A stretch of 64,000 nucleotides of DNA from Lotus japonicus (taxonomy: Eukaryota > Streptophyta > Magnoliopsida > Fabales > Fabaceae): positions 29,749,780-29,813,779 of the forward strand of contig NC_080041.1 of the NCBI RefSeq assembly GCF_012489685.1. The letters run 5' to 3'. The notes beneath the pieces were generated by a model, which was given only the letters and a program-made list of their open reading frames with translations, was not told the DNA's origin and ran no database searches. The stretch's first letter is position 1. Each line of letters begins with the position of its first letter. The position numbers and the translations under genes were made by a program. This document shows, piece by piece, positions 18,410-27,790 of this stretch.

Positions 18410-20511
18410 ATGCCGAAACGTCAGACCAAGAACTCCAATCGTGACGTTACCGTCACTACTCCCCTTCGATATGTTCCTCCTCCAGGGGGCGCTCCTCTTG
18501 AAGAAAAAGACATTGTTTTCTTCCGGATAAAAACCTGGGAATCCCTGAAGGCCCCTATCCAGGTAGCTCTTCCCGGCGGAACAATGCCCAATCAGCGATC
18601 CAGCATAGAGCAGGAATCGTCCATTTGGGAGATTTCCTCGAAATCTAGTGGATTCTGCCACGAAAAGCCCCTTGACAGTCTCATGCGCTTTAGCGCTTGT
18701 TCGCCCACTAAACGCCCTTGGCTTCACCCCTCGGATCGCTTCGTGGGTTCCCCTCACTTCTTTTATACCTACGAGTATATGTTCACAAGCTTGAGAATCA
18801 AATTTCCCTTTTCCCCCTTTATTTGTTCAGTTCTCCAGAGCATAAACGTCGCCCCTAGCCAACTTCATCCCAACAGCTGGGCCTTCTTGCGTTGCTTCGA
18901 AATTCTGTGTGACGCAATTCAGCAAGAGCCTGAACCTTCCCAATTCTTCTATTTCTACCACCTGCCTGTCCATCCCCCTTCCCCGCGTAGTTGGGTTGCT
19001 CTGGAAGCCAGGACCGGTCGGCAGCGTTTCAACCCTTTTGGCCCAACATTACTGTTGACATGGCTCGGAAGTTCTTCAAAGTTGTGGTTTCCCATGAATA
19101 TCCTGAGGTTTTTATTCATAGAGACGGGGTTGCCCGATTCCCGCTTTACTGGACCCGAGAAGTACGCCAGGTGATAGACCCGCCCGAGGACTCCTTGACT
19201 TCTATTAATAAAGCAGTTATCAGCTTCTTAGCCAAACTTCCGGTTTCGAATTGTGCCCGCGTGATTGGTGAACTTTTCTTCCTTCCTTCTACTTTACGTT
19301 TTATTTTTTTATTTTTTTTTACCTACCTCACCCTCGCTCTTTTTATCCCAGGAGAAATGCACAAAGTCAGTGGGGAGATCTTAGGTTTGTTCTAGAATCA
19401 GAAAATTTTTTCCTTTCCTCCACGAGTAAATCTGAACGGTGACAAGGCATCCATGCCGAAAATCCAGGCGGGCGAGAAGCGACCTCTTGGCGAGGAATCT
19501 CATCGCCCTTCCCTTAGAAAGCTACAGCCTTCCAACAGCTTAACCCGCCCTGGCAAATCTTCGCTGGTGATGCCGGTTACCCCTCCAAATTCTCAAAGTA
19601 AATTCGTGGATAGGGCCTGCTCTCAGCCAATAGTTGTCCCGCCGTCCCTTGGTCAAGGCGCGGCATTGGCCGGCGAAACTCCTCCGCCGCCGCCGAATGC
19701 TCCCCCTTCGAGCTCTGAGAGTCGAGGGCTACCATACTCCATATCCCTTACGCCTGCCCAGGTGGCTAAGATGAATGAGAGGGTTCAAGAGCACGGATTA
19801 GGCAGCGTGTCCGAAGGCGCGTTGGCGACAGTTCTCCACGCTTTTCACTGCTATAGTCACTCCGCCCGAGACGCTGACGCGCTGCGATCTGAGGTATCTC
19901 GCATCCACACCCTCAACGCCCAACTTGCCAAGGAGCGTGAGGCACTCACTACTCAGCTGTTCGCCAAGGAGACTTCCTTTTCCAAAGAGCTAAACGAGCA
20001 GTCCTCCCGTGCTGAAGTCAGCTTGGAGTTATGTGATAGGAAGATTTCTGAATTGGAGAGGAAATTTTCCGAACTACAGCAAGAGGTGCGGCTGGAATCA
20101 AATGCGAGGGCAGATCTATTAGCTTCGATAGACGCTGACCTTGAGAATCTCCGCTCTGATCTGGCAAGGAAAAACAATGAATTGGCGAGGAAAGGTGATG
20201 ACTTGGCGAAGAAAGACGAGGAACTGGAAAAGAAAGACGAGGCCTTGTCCCTGGCGAAGCCTCTGGCCCCTTTCGACGCAGAAGCTTTAGAGGCGAAAAT
20301 CAGGTCCGAAGCTGTTAACGCTGCCCTCTTCGAACGCGACCGAGGTTTTTTCCTCGCTAAGGCTCAAACCGAGCATCTCCAACTTCGGATTGATCTAAGC
20401 CAGATGGGGGCATTCAAAAAGGTTACTCCTGCAGGGCTAATTGGGGACCCCGACCCTCCAGGCTTCTCTGCCGAGCATTTCCTATCAAACGAAGATGTAG
20501 AACGACCATGA
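18410..20511 (+). pseudogene. antisense gene of the Tat element ('putative gypsy type transposon' family), broken
   Basis: Runs opposite to the Tat gag. The N-terminal part from MPKRQTKNSN (18410) contains the hallmark SQLHPNSWAFLRCFEILC of the plant 'putative gypsy type transposon' family (Pfam PF04195 as I recall it). The frame shifts near 19000-19080 into one reading FKVVVSHEYPEVF and PPEDSLTSINKAV. A likely intron (19268-19351, GTGAAC...TCCCAG, 84 bp) follows. After a stop at 19393-19395 a third open part (19453-20511, MPKIQAGEKRP) encodes a Pro/Ser region and a long coiled coil with repeats such as LARKGDDLAKKDEELEKKDE. Antisense genes between pol and the 3' LTR are known for Tat relatives (for example Grande). 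The exact exon structure is unresolved and the shift makes it a probable pseudogene. Confidence 0.65.
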
Positions 20512-20826
20512 AAATGTTAATAACTTTTGTTGTATTAATGCCCCATCCTCTTACTTTTTGAATGAGAATCTTTCGCGCTCTTTTCTCTTCCTCTTTTTTT
20601 TTAACTGCCTTGAACACGTTCCTTAAATCCTTGGTCATTTAAGCCTTTCAACACAAATTGCACCTCCTTTCAAGGAAAACTCCTCGTAAAACTACTTCAT
20701 TATTAACTTTCCGGAGATAAAACTAAAGCTATGAATGGAGTCTAACCGCCGAGTAAAACTCATATCTCCTCATCTTCCTGAAACATTAAACTCCATCTTT
20801 CTTTCAAACATCAAACGCCACAGGAA
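20512..20826. other. spacer between the two antisense genes of the Tat element
   Basis: AT/CT-rich, with no ORF. No good TATA box was seen directly before the ATG at 20827, unlike in the Sireviruses. Confidence 0.5.
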
Positions 20827-21216
20827 ATGGCATGTTACATCGCTTGTTTGGAAGAGCTCAGGAAAAAAGCTTTTGATGGAGATCTCTTCATCAACGTCAG
20901 GCATCCAAAAGATCCCAATGTCTACGACTTGACCAACAAACTGTTGGGAATGGATCTGAGCCCTGAAAAGGACGCCATCCTCCGGGATTTTCTCTCCTTC
21001 GTGGAAGAGATTTAAGAGCTCTGCCAGCGGGAGCTGGATCTGCTGGAGGAGAAGGAAACAGTGATAACAGCTCTGGAGGCGATAGAAGAAGGTCCTGAGA
21101 AGGAGGAGTTAAGCCAGAAACTTTGTAACTTGGGGTACAGGCAACACAGGTTGGAGCTCGAGAGAACAGAGCAGCGCAAAGAATGTAGGAGAATGAAGAG
21201 AGACCCTCCCTTCTAA
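20827..21216 (+). pseudogene. aORF homologue in the Ty3/Tat element, one nonsense codon
   Basis: Starts MACYIACLEELRKKAFDGD and ends ECRRMKRDPPF, clearly homologous along its whole length to the antisense ORFs of copia-1 and copia-2. It is one codon shorter (129 codons before the final stop). A TAA at 21013-21015 replaces the Gln codon (CAG in copia-1) in the EEIQEL motif; otherwise the frame is intact. It is antisense to the Tat gag and follows the other antisense gene on the same strand. The function is unknown. Sharing between Ty1 and Ty3 superfamilies is seen directly in the sequence; how it came about is inference. Confidence 0.75.
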
Positions 21217-21888
21217 ATGTACTAAGTCGCGTATTTGAATAAAAGTTTGTGTCCCGAATTGTTTTGTCGTGCACTAATAAGATCATGCGAGCAAACAAAT
21301 AATTGAGTTAGGAAATCATATTGACGTAAACAAATAAATGAAGGAAGAAATGAATATTTAAATGAACAAAACGTAATTATGCGGGCGAGGTGAGCGGCCC
21401 GTGACTTATCTCCGCCTTTTGTTCGTCGTCGTCTAGCACGTGTTTTCAGCGCTAGCCTCCCGGTTCCGTGTGAGTAATTTTTCGAGAGTGTGCTACACAT
21501 AACTAGGACTTTCGCTCGGTATTTTACCAAGGCTTTCGTTCGAGAGCAGGTGCGGCCCCTCCAGCATTATTAGGTGGGGACTTACAACGCTGGGGGCCCA
21601 ATGGCTATATGGGTTTATCCAGACTTTTAGCCTAGTTAAAAGTGCTTCCCGCGTTTCAGGAAGACTTGACACGCCCTAATTTCGGGGAGGTTCTTTGGAT
21701 AAGGAGCTTTATTCACGCACGCCGCCAACTAGTGGCGACGGGAAGCTCATCCGCACACGTCGTCTGCATGGGCTACGGTCAGGGCCGGACTTTCTGGAGC
21801 GATCCCCAGACATCAAGGTCGTGTTGGGATTTCCACCTTCAGGGAATTTTTCCCACCGGGCTGCCGTCTCAGTTCGATAGCTAGGAGT
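21217..21888. other. Tat internal noncoding sequence
   Basis: Relatively GC-rich, with only short frames. No RNase H or integrase motif could be seen on either strand. It ends at the GGAGT target site of copia-2. Confidence 0.5.
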
Positions 21889-23098
21889 TGAAGGTATGAA
21901 AACCGGTAGAAAGGGGGGGTTTGAATAACGTTTTCAGTATAAAACTTCCACCTTAAAGATTTTGACAAATCTTTCGAGAACTTAAGTGCTAAAGATAAGA
22001 GATAGAAAAGCACACAAGGATTTTATCCTGGTTCACTTGATAAATCACTCAAGCTACTCCAGTCCACCCGTTAAGGTGATTTCTTCCTTCTTAGAATGAA
22101 GGCAATCCACTAATCAGGTAAGAGTTACAACTGCACTTGAAACCTACAAGTGACTAACAATTACACTGACTTAGCTCACACTAAGATTCACTCTCTTAGT
22201 CTTCTCTAGGATCCGATCAACCTTGATCTCCTAAAGGAACTAAACAAACTGTTTATCAAAGAATTGTTTACAAGAGATTTGCTTCTAAAAAGCTAATAGT
22301 AAACTCAATGAATTTCAGATGAAAGAAAGCTTAGAAGAATTTAGGTTTTTCTTGCGCGTATGTGAATGCTTCTTCTAGCCGTTTCTTTCAGTCTTCAGCC
22401 TCTTTATATACTCCAAGGATTAGGGTTGAGCGTTGCATGGGAAATGCTACCGTTGGAGGGCAGTTCTAGAAAATCCAGCTTCTGCTGTGGCTGAGAACGT
22501 TAGGTAGGTCGTCAGGGAGGTACAGTTGCTTTTGTACTTGGATAGCGACTTGACCTTTAAACCTAGGAGACTTCTGATCAGGGGAATGCTTCATATTGGA
22601 ACTTGTGAAGCCGGTTGATCAGAGTCAGAGGGAAAGCCCAGATCCTCTGACCATTGTTTCTTCTGATTCTGAACTCAGAGGGAAGAACATGGTCTTCAGA
22701 GTATCTTGCTTCTGGACATCAGAACTTCACTAATCAGCTTCTGGATCTTCAGAGTCTTCTACACCATCAGAATATCTGAGCCTTCAGTGATTCTTGGTTA
22801 TCAGACTTTCTGGATCTTCAGAGCTTCTAGTGACTGAGTCCACATCAGAGTTTGTATAGCTTCAGAACTTCTGAAGCTTTTCCACTGTTCATACAGAACA
22901 TGGTGAATGCGAAAGCGTTGCTTGGGTTGCTCTTTATACACAGTGCTTCTGATTTGTGTGAGATTGAGTTGAGGTCAGAGCCTGCAAATAGCACACTCAG
23001 AAAAACATGTTAGAGTACCACAATTGTTCATATCAAAAGGTTAACTTGTAATCATCAAAACATAGAGTTGTACTACTAGATCAAAACTTGATCTTACA
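21889..23098 (-). repeat. copia-2 3' LTR
   Basis: 1210 bp, TG...CA. Same architecture as the copia-1 LTR but with several small indels. Confidence 0.96.
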
Positions 23099-23113
23099 AT
23101 CTCCCCCTTTTTG
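23099..23113 (-). other. copia-2 polypurine tract
   Basis: The minus strand reads AAAAAGGGGGAGAT against the LTR, identical to copia-1. Further similar tracts follow near 23264, 23578 and 23641. Confidence 0.88.
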
Positions 23114-23837
23114 ATGATGACAAAACTAAGATTTTTGATGAACAATTCTTAAACATTAAACTGAATTCACTCAGAGTTTAGAGATATAGAATAAGACTTA
23201 TCCTGATGTGAATAGTTTATCTTGCTCATTCTGAATTCAAGTCACTGCTTGATTCTGAGCTTAGCTCCCCCTGAATCTAATACTTGATGAAAACGTTAGT
23301 AAAGTCTAGATTCTGAGCTAAATGATATAAGAGTTCAGAGTGAAAAACTTATGACATAGATGAAAATCGAGTAATCAGAGCGCATAAGTAATCAGAGTCA
23401 CGGACAAGGTATCAGAGTCTTGGGTATCAGAGTCAACTTAGAATCACTTCAGAAGAAGTGAAATGTATTCCTTGTATTTGCCCAGTGACACATCTATGGT
23501 CATGAAGGTGGAACTCTTAAATTCTCCAAAAAAAATAAATCACACTAACACATCTTACACATCAAAAACTGGGTTTACTCCCCCTTTTTGTCATAAGCAA
23601 AAAGCTTGGGGTGTGAAAAACTTAGCTTGAAGTAAAAGGTACTCCCCCTTAGAGAAGGTCTAAGTTTAAAGAAAATGAAAACGATGTAAGAATCAGAGTT
23701 AGGCGAAATAAATAGAAGAGTTAATGCAAGAGAAGAACGTTTACCACCGGTCAAGTGAGTAAAGAGAAGGGTCAGTTACCAAGAACTTAACCTCGAGAAA
23801 CCGTAGGAGCATTAACTTTCAGAGAGAAAGTGAAGCC
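23114..23837. other. copia-2 noncoding region between 3' LTR and antisense ORF
   Basis: No ORF. Nearly the same as 7416-8142 in copia-1, including the secondary polypurine-like tracts and the promoter of the antisense ORF. Confidence 0.7.
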
Positions 23838-23845
23838 TATATAAA
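23838..23845 (+). promoter_or_regulatory. TATA box of the copia-2 antisense ORF
   Basis: TATATAAA sits 52 bp before the ATG at 23897, embedded in a block (CTTTCAGAGAGAAAGTGAAG before it, GCGTTGGAGAGAAAGG after it) identical to copia-1. Confidence 0.6.
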
Positions 23846-23896
23846 GCGTTGGAGAGAAAGGTAAGCTTCACACCTCGAACAAATTTCAGTAAAAAA

Positions 23897-24289
23897 ATGG
23901 CATCATACATCGTAGCACTAGAAGAGCTGAGGAAGAAGGCCTTTGAGGAGGACTTGTTCTTGAACATCAGGCATCCAGAGGGTACAGCGACCATCTCGGA
24001 GCTAACACGGACACTGTTGGAGGAGGACCTGCGTCCAGAGTTGAAGACAGACCTGAGGGAATTTCTCGCCTTCGTTGAGGAGGTGCAAGAACTCAGCCGG
24101 CTTGAACTCAAGCTGCTGGAAGAAAAAGAAAGTTTGGAAGAGAATCTCAAGACTGCAGAAGAGATTCTGGAGAGGGATGAGCTAAAGAACAGGCTCAGCA
24201 ACATCCAGTATGCACTGGAGCGTCTGGAGAAGGATAGGTCAGAGCAGCGCCAGGAGTGCAGAAGAATGAGGAGGGATCCTCCATTCTAG
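23897..24289 (+). CDS. small antisense ORF of Sirevirus copia-2 (aORF), 130 aa
   Basis: Same length as the copia-1 copy. Begins MASYIVALEELRKKAFEED and ends ECRRMRRDPPF; the middle is a Leu/Glu/Lys-rich, probably coiled-coil helix (LKLLEEKESLEENLK). I took the ATG at 23897, not the in-frame upstream extension, because copia-1 starts there and the TATA box spacing fits. It converges with the env-like ORF (which ends at 24488). No known domain was recognised. The substitutions against copia-1 are mostly conservative. This fits selection on the protein, but a dN/dS test is needed. Confidence 0.75.
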   Translation: MASYIVALEELRKKAFEEDLFLNIRHPEGTATISELTRTLLEEDLRPELKTDLREFLAFVEEVQELSRLELKLLEEKESLEENLKTAEEILERDELKNRLSNIQYALERLEKDRSEQRQECRRMRRDPPF

Positions 24290-24487
24290 ACTTTAGGGAA
24301 AGAATGTATAATGTAAACATAAAGATATGATGAATAAAAAGATTTTTGCAAACATATGTGACACAAATATATATAGATATGCATAGATAATCACATGCGA
24401 ACAAGTAGAATAAGTAAATAAAAGGAAACAGAGTTTAACAAAAATAAAACAACGTTAAAGAAAAAGAAAAACGAAGAGATCCTAAAA

Positions 24488-27346
24488 CTAAGGTTTATCA
24501 GTTCGTCGCAGAAGTTCCATCATCATGTGCTTCATTTCAATTAGCATGGATTCATGAATGTCAAGACGCTGTTCCATGATGTCGAGTCTGGATGAGCTTG
24601 ACTGAGTAGAACTAGAAGGAACATTCTGAGCAGCTTGAGGATCTGGAATGGAAGCAGAAGCAGCAGAAGTAAACACAACTGGTGCAAGTGCTTGGCATCT
24701 AAGAGCTTCAGCCTCAGCTTCAAGTCGTTCTGCCTCTAGTCTGGCTTGTTCAGCTTGAGCTGCTGCTAGACGTGCAGCTTCTTCTGCTTGTTCTTTCTTT
24801 CTCTTGGCTTCTTCAATAGCTTCAAGAAGCTTATTCCTCTGTTCTTGTTCATGAAGAGCCACCCTTCGAGCAAACCTTTGCTTGGCAGCCTCAATCCTCT
24901 GACTTCCCTCTGCATGCAGGAGCTGCATCATAATTGGAACTTGAGCCACTAGCCAAGTGCCCAGATTGTTCCACTCATCAGCCACACGTTCAGCATTCTC
25001 ACAGAGGTCAGTCTGACCGTGCACATTGCGTAGCCTCAAGGAGGCTTCATGATAGAAAATATTGATGCACTCAGAGAGAGATGTGGGTTGGAGAGGAGTG
25101 TAAGGAATTATGGAGAGGTTGGTTTCAGGAGAGGCTGGGTGATTGCTGCTATGGGCTTCAGAGGCACCTTGTGGAGAGCCAATGTTAAACATTTGAGCAT
25201 TGGGTTCAGAGGTTCCAAGGTGAGGTTCTGAAGTTTCAACCAGAGGATGAGGTGATCTAACCGAGGATTGGTTAGACACAGATTGTTCGGGTTCAGGTTC
25301 TGGTTGAATAGGCTCTTGTTGGTCAGGGGCAGGGTGAGCTTGTTGAGCCAAAGGGTCTGCCTCTTGTAAAGGATTGGCCAAGATAGGTTCATCTGGGTCA
25401 ACTAGACGTTCAGGTCTAGGGTCAGGATATCTCCTAGGGCTTGGACAAGTGAGGTAATACTCTTCTAAGGTAGACACCTTTTCTTTTCTGACCTCCATGA
25501 ATTTTCTAATGGATTCAGAGTTATTGGAGGGAGAAGAATCAGCAACATTGGTTGGGAAGGATACAGGTGTATAGGCTGTGGAAGAGTCTGTATCCGTGGG
25601 TTTGAGAGCCAGACGTTCTGATGCTCTTGGGACAGAGTGATCAGAGGTTCTGGTTTCAGGTTCTGTGTGGGTAGGCTCTGGTTGTGCATGAATGATGGGT
25701 TCAGAAGATAATGGGTTGTACTGAATGGTAATGGGAGAGGTAGGTTCTTGTGACCTAGAGGGTTGGTTCTGAAGCAAATTCCAGAGAGGTGCTTCAGTAG
25801 GGGAAGGTTGAAAGAATGAAGATCTTGGTGAAAGTGGTGGAGAGGTGGGTTGTGCAGCTGGTTGGGATTCAGGAATAGGAGTGAGGGGATTTGAAGAGTG
25901 TTTGAGCATGGCAGATATAGGGAGTGCATCAAATAAATTCAAATCATCATCAGAAGCAAGTGCAGACTTACTTGAATGTGCTGATGATCTAGTCACTCTG
26001 GCAGGAGGTTCAGTCCTTCTGAGCACTTCAGCAGCTGGTTCCACCCGAGTAGGCTTCACCACGATTCTGACCTTCTTCTTCTTCTTCTTAGGAGGACCAT
26101 CCTCATTATCACTATCATCACCATCATCAGGCTTTCTCTTCTTCTTTTTGACCAGAGGGACATCTGATTCCTCAGAGGATTCTTCCAGGACCATCTTCCT
26201 CTGAACTTTCTTCTTGGGAGGAGAAGGAAACTCTGGAGCTGGTGGCAGTCTGCTGAAGAAGTCATCAAGATCAATTTCGAATCCTTGAGCCCTTAGGTCT
26301 TCAACATAGCACCTAATGGCGTCAGGATTGTCTGCCTGTGTCCACAGAGGGTAGTCATTCAGAGGCATCCTTCTACTTCTGATCTCAGACGATGTGTCTT
26401 CATGGGCAGGAGCAATCTTCTTCTTGATTAGGCCCATCTTCTTTAGAGAGTTTGCCGTGAAGACATCACTGACAATGGTGGTCAGATCCTCTGTGCATCC
26501 AGCATTTATCAGATCTTGGACGAGGCCACTCTCAATGAAGAGATCAGACAAGAGTCTCCCGAAGGGAATATACTTGATCGCTGACTTGATGGAGGCAGTG
26601 GTACGAGACTTCCGAATACATTCCTTCAAGTAGGAGAACAGGAAGTAGGGAAGGCAGATCTTCTTCTGGTCTTGGATGAAGAACAGCATCACCTTCTGGT
26701 TGAAGTTGATGTAGTCTGGAGAACTGCCCTTTGGTCTCTGGTTAATGCAGTTGAGCAGGATCTTGTGCCAGATTCTGAGCTTGGGATGAAGGTCCATCAC
26801 CTTGCAATTCGTCTTGCCCGGTTTGTAATTTGTGTACAGGGCCTGGTTGATTGTATCTTTGGTGCTGGGTTTCAGCTTCGATTCCGTGAGTTGGAAACGA
26901 TACCCAAAAGCAGTGTCTGCACCCAGCAAATTCACGAAAGACTTCTCAGTGATGATGATCTTTCTTCCAAGAATGTGAGATACCACCTGAGTATCATCGC
27001 AGTCGGCGTGCTTCCAGAATTCCTTTACCAGTTTCTCATACACCGGTCCTCGAAGTCTGTTGAAGTAATTTCCCCAACCTTGAATTTGGACTTCAGGACG
27101 AAGATCATACCCATTTGTAGCCAGGTTGTCGAGGTCGAATCTCCATTCTGCCAGGACTTGAAGTTCCTCAGGAGCAAATACGCAGTGAACGGCACAGCCC
27201 CGTTCTGCAATTGGAAGAATCTGCTCTTGAGCTTGACCTTGATCTGGTGTCGGATTCTCAGGGCCCCTTTGACCCGTTGCTAGACCAACTACCATGTGAG
27301 GGAACTGGGTTGCATCTGCAGTCGCTCTTCTGGTTTGACTCACCAT
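24488..27346 (-). CDS. Sirevirus envelope-position (env-like) protein, 952 aa
   Basis: Homologue of the copia-1 protein with the same layout: globular N-terminal region (DLRPEVQIQGWGNYFNRLRG), lysine clusters KKKVQRK and PPKKKKKKVR with an acidic stretch between them, a Pro/Ser-rich middle and an Ala/Glu coiled coil before MKHMMMELLRRTDKP. No signal peptide or transmembrane helix is evident. Intact, although this element's gag carries a stop. The lysine clusters suggest nuclear targeting rather than membrane insertion (inference). Confidence 0.85.
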   Translation of the reverse strand: MVSQTRRATADATQFPHMVVGLATGQRGPENPTPDQGQAQEQILPIAERGCAVHCVFAPEELQVLAEWRFDLDNLATNGYDLRPEVQIQGWGNYFNRLRGPVYEKLVKEFWKHADCDDTQVVSHILGRKIIITEKSFVNLLGADTAFGYRFQLTESKLKPSTKDTINQALYTNYKPGKTNCKVMDLHPKLRIWHKILLNCINQRPKGSSPDYINFNQKVMLFFIQDQKKICLPYFLFSYLKECIRKSRTTASIKSAIKYIPFGRLLSDLFIESGLVQDLINAGCTEDLTTIVSDVFTANSLKKMGLIKKKIAPAHEDTSSEIRSRRMPLNDYPLWTQADNPDAIRCYVEDLRAQGFEIDLDDFFSRLPPAPEFPSPPKKKVQRKMVLEESSEESDVPLVKKKKRKPDDGDDSDNEDGPPKKKKKKVRIVVKPTRVEPAAEVLRRTEPPARVTRSSAHSSKSALASDDDLNLFDALPISAMLKHSSNPLTPIPESQPAAQPTSPPLSPRSSFFQPSPTEAPLWNLLQNQPSRSQEPTSPITIQYNPLSSEPIIHAQPEPTHTEPETRTSDHSVPRASERLALKPTDTDSSTAYTPVSFPTNVADSSPSNNSESIRKFMEVRKEKVSTLEEYYLTCPSPRRYPDPRPERLVDPDEPILANPLQEADPLAQQAHPAPDQQEPIQPEPEPEQSVSNQSSVRSPHPLVETSEPHLGTSEPNAQMFNIGSPQGASEAHSSNHPASPETNLSIIPYTPLQPTSLSECINIFYHEASLRLRNVHGQTDLCENAERVADEWNNLGTWLVAQVPIMMQLLHAEGSQRIEAAKQRFARRVALHEQEQRNKLLEAIEEAKRKKEQAEEAARLAAAQAEQARLEAERLEAEAEALRCQALAPVVFTSAASASIPDPQAAQNVPSSSTQSSSSRLDIMEQRLDIHESMLIEMKHMMMELLRRTDKP

Positions 27347-27485
27347 TTTTGAAGCGGTTGAAGGTTTGAGGTAGAAGATGAAGGTTGAAAGATGAAGAGA
27401 GATCGAGAGAGAAAACGAGGATGAGCGGTTTTGAAAAAGCAGAGAGAGCGAGAGTAAAAACCGGAAGTGAACGAGATCGTGTGTG

Positions 27486-27490
27486 TATAG
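27486..27490 (-). promoter_or_regulatory. possible internal promoter of the copia-2 env-like ORF
   Basis: Minus strand CCCACTATAC followed by a CT-rich leader, conserved with copia-1 (11791-11797). Confidence 0.33.
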
Positions 27491-27790
27491 TGGGTTTTAA
27501 CAAATAACCGTTGTTGATTCAAAAAGCACTTTAAGATCAACGGTTGAAAATTAAAGATAGATAGTAACAGTAAATACACAAATCACACACAGGAGAGAAG
27601 CATATCTACACGCAATCATAACAGACTGTCACACGGGCACAAGGAACTATGCATCAGAAATACTGACGCACGTGTTGCTGTCTCAGCTTCAGAGTCAGTA
27701 CCAGTGGGTACACACACTCTGATTGAGTTACCTTCTGGACTAGACATCTTCTGATCAAGAAGTATCATAGTCAGAGGTTCTGATCCATCT

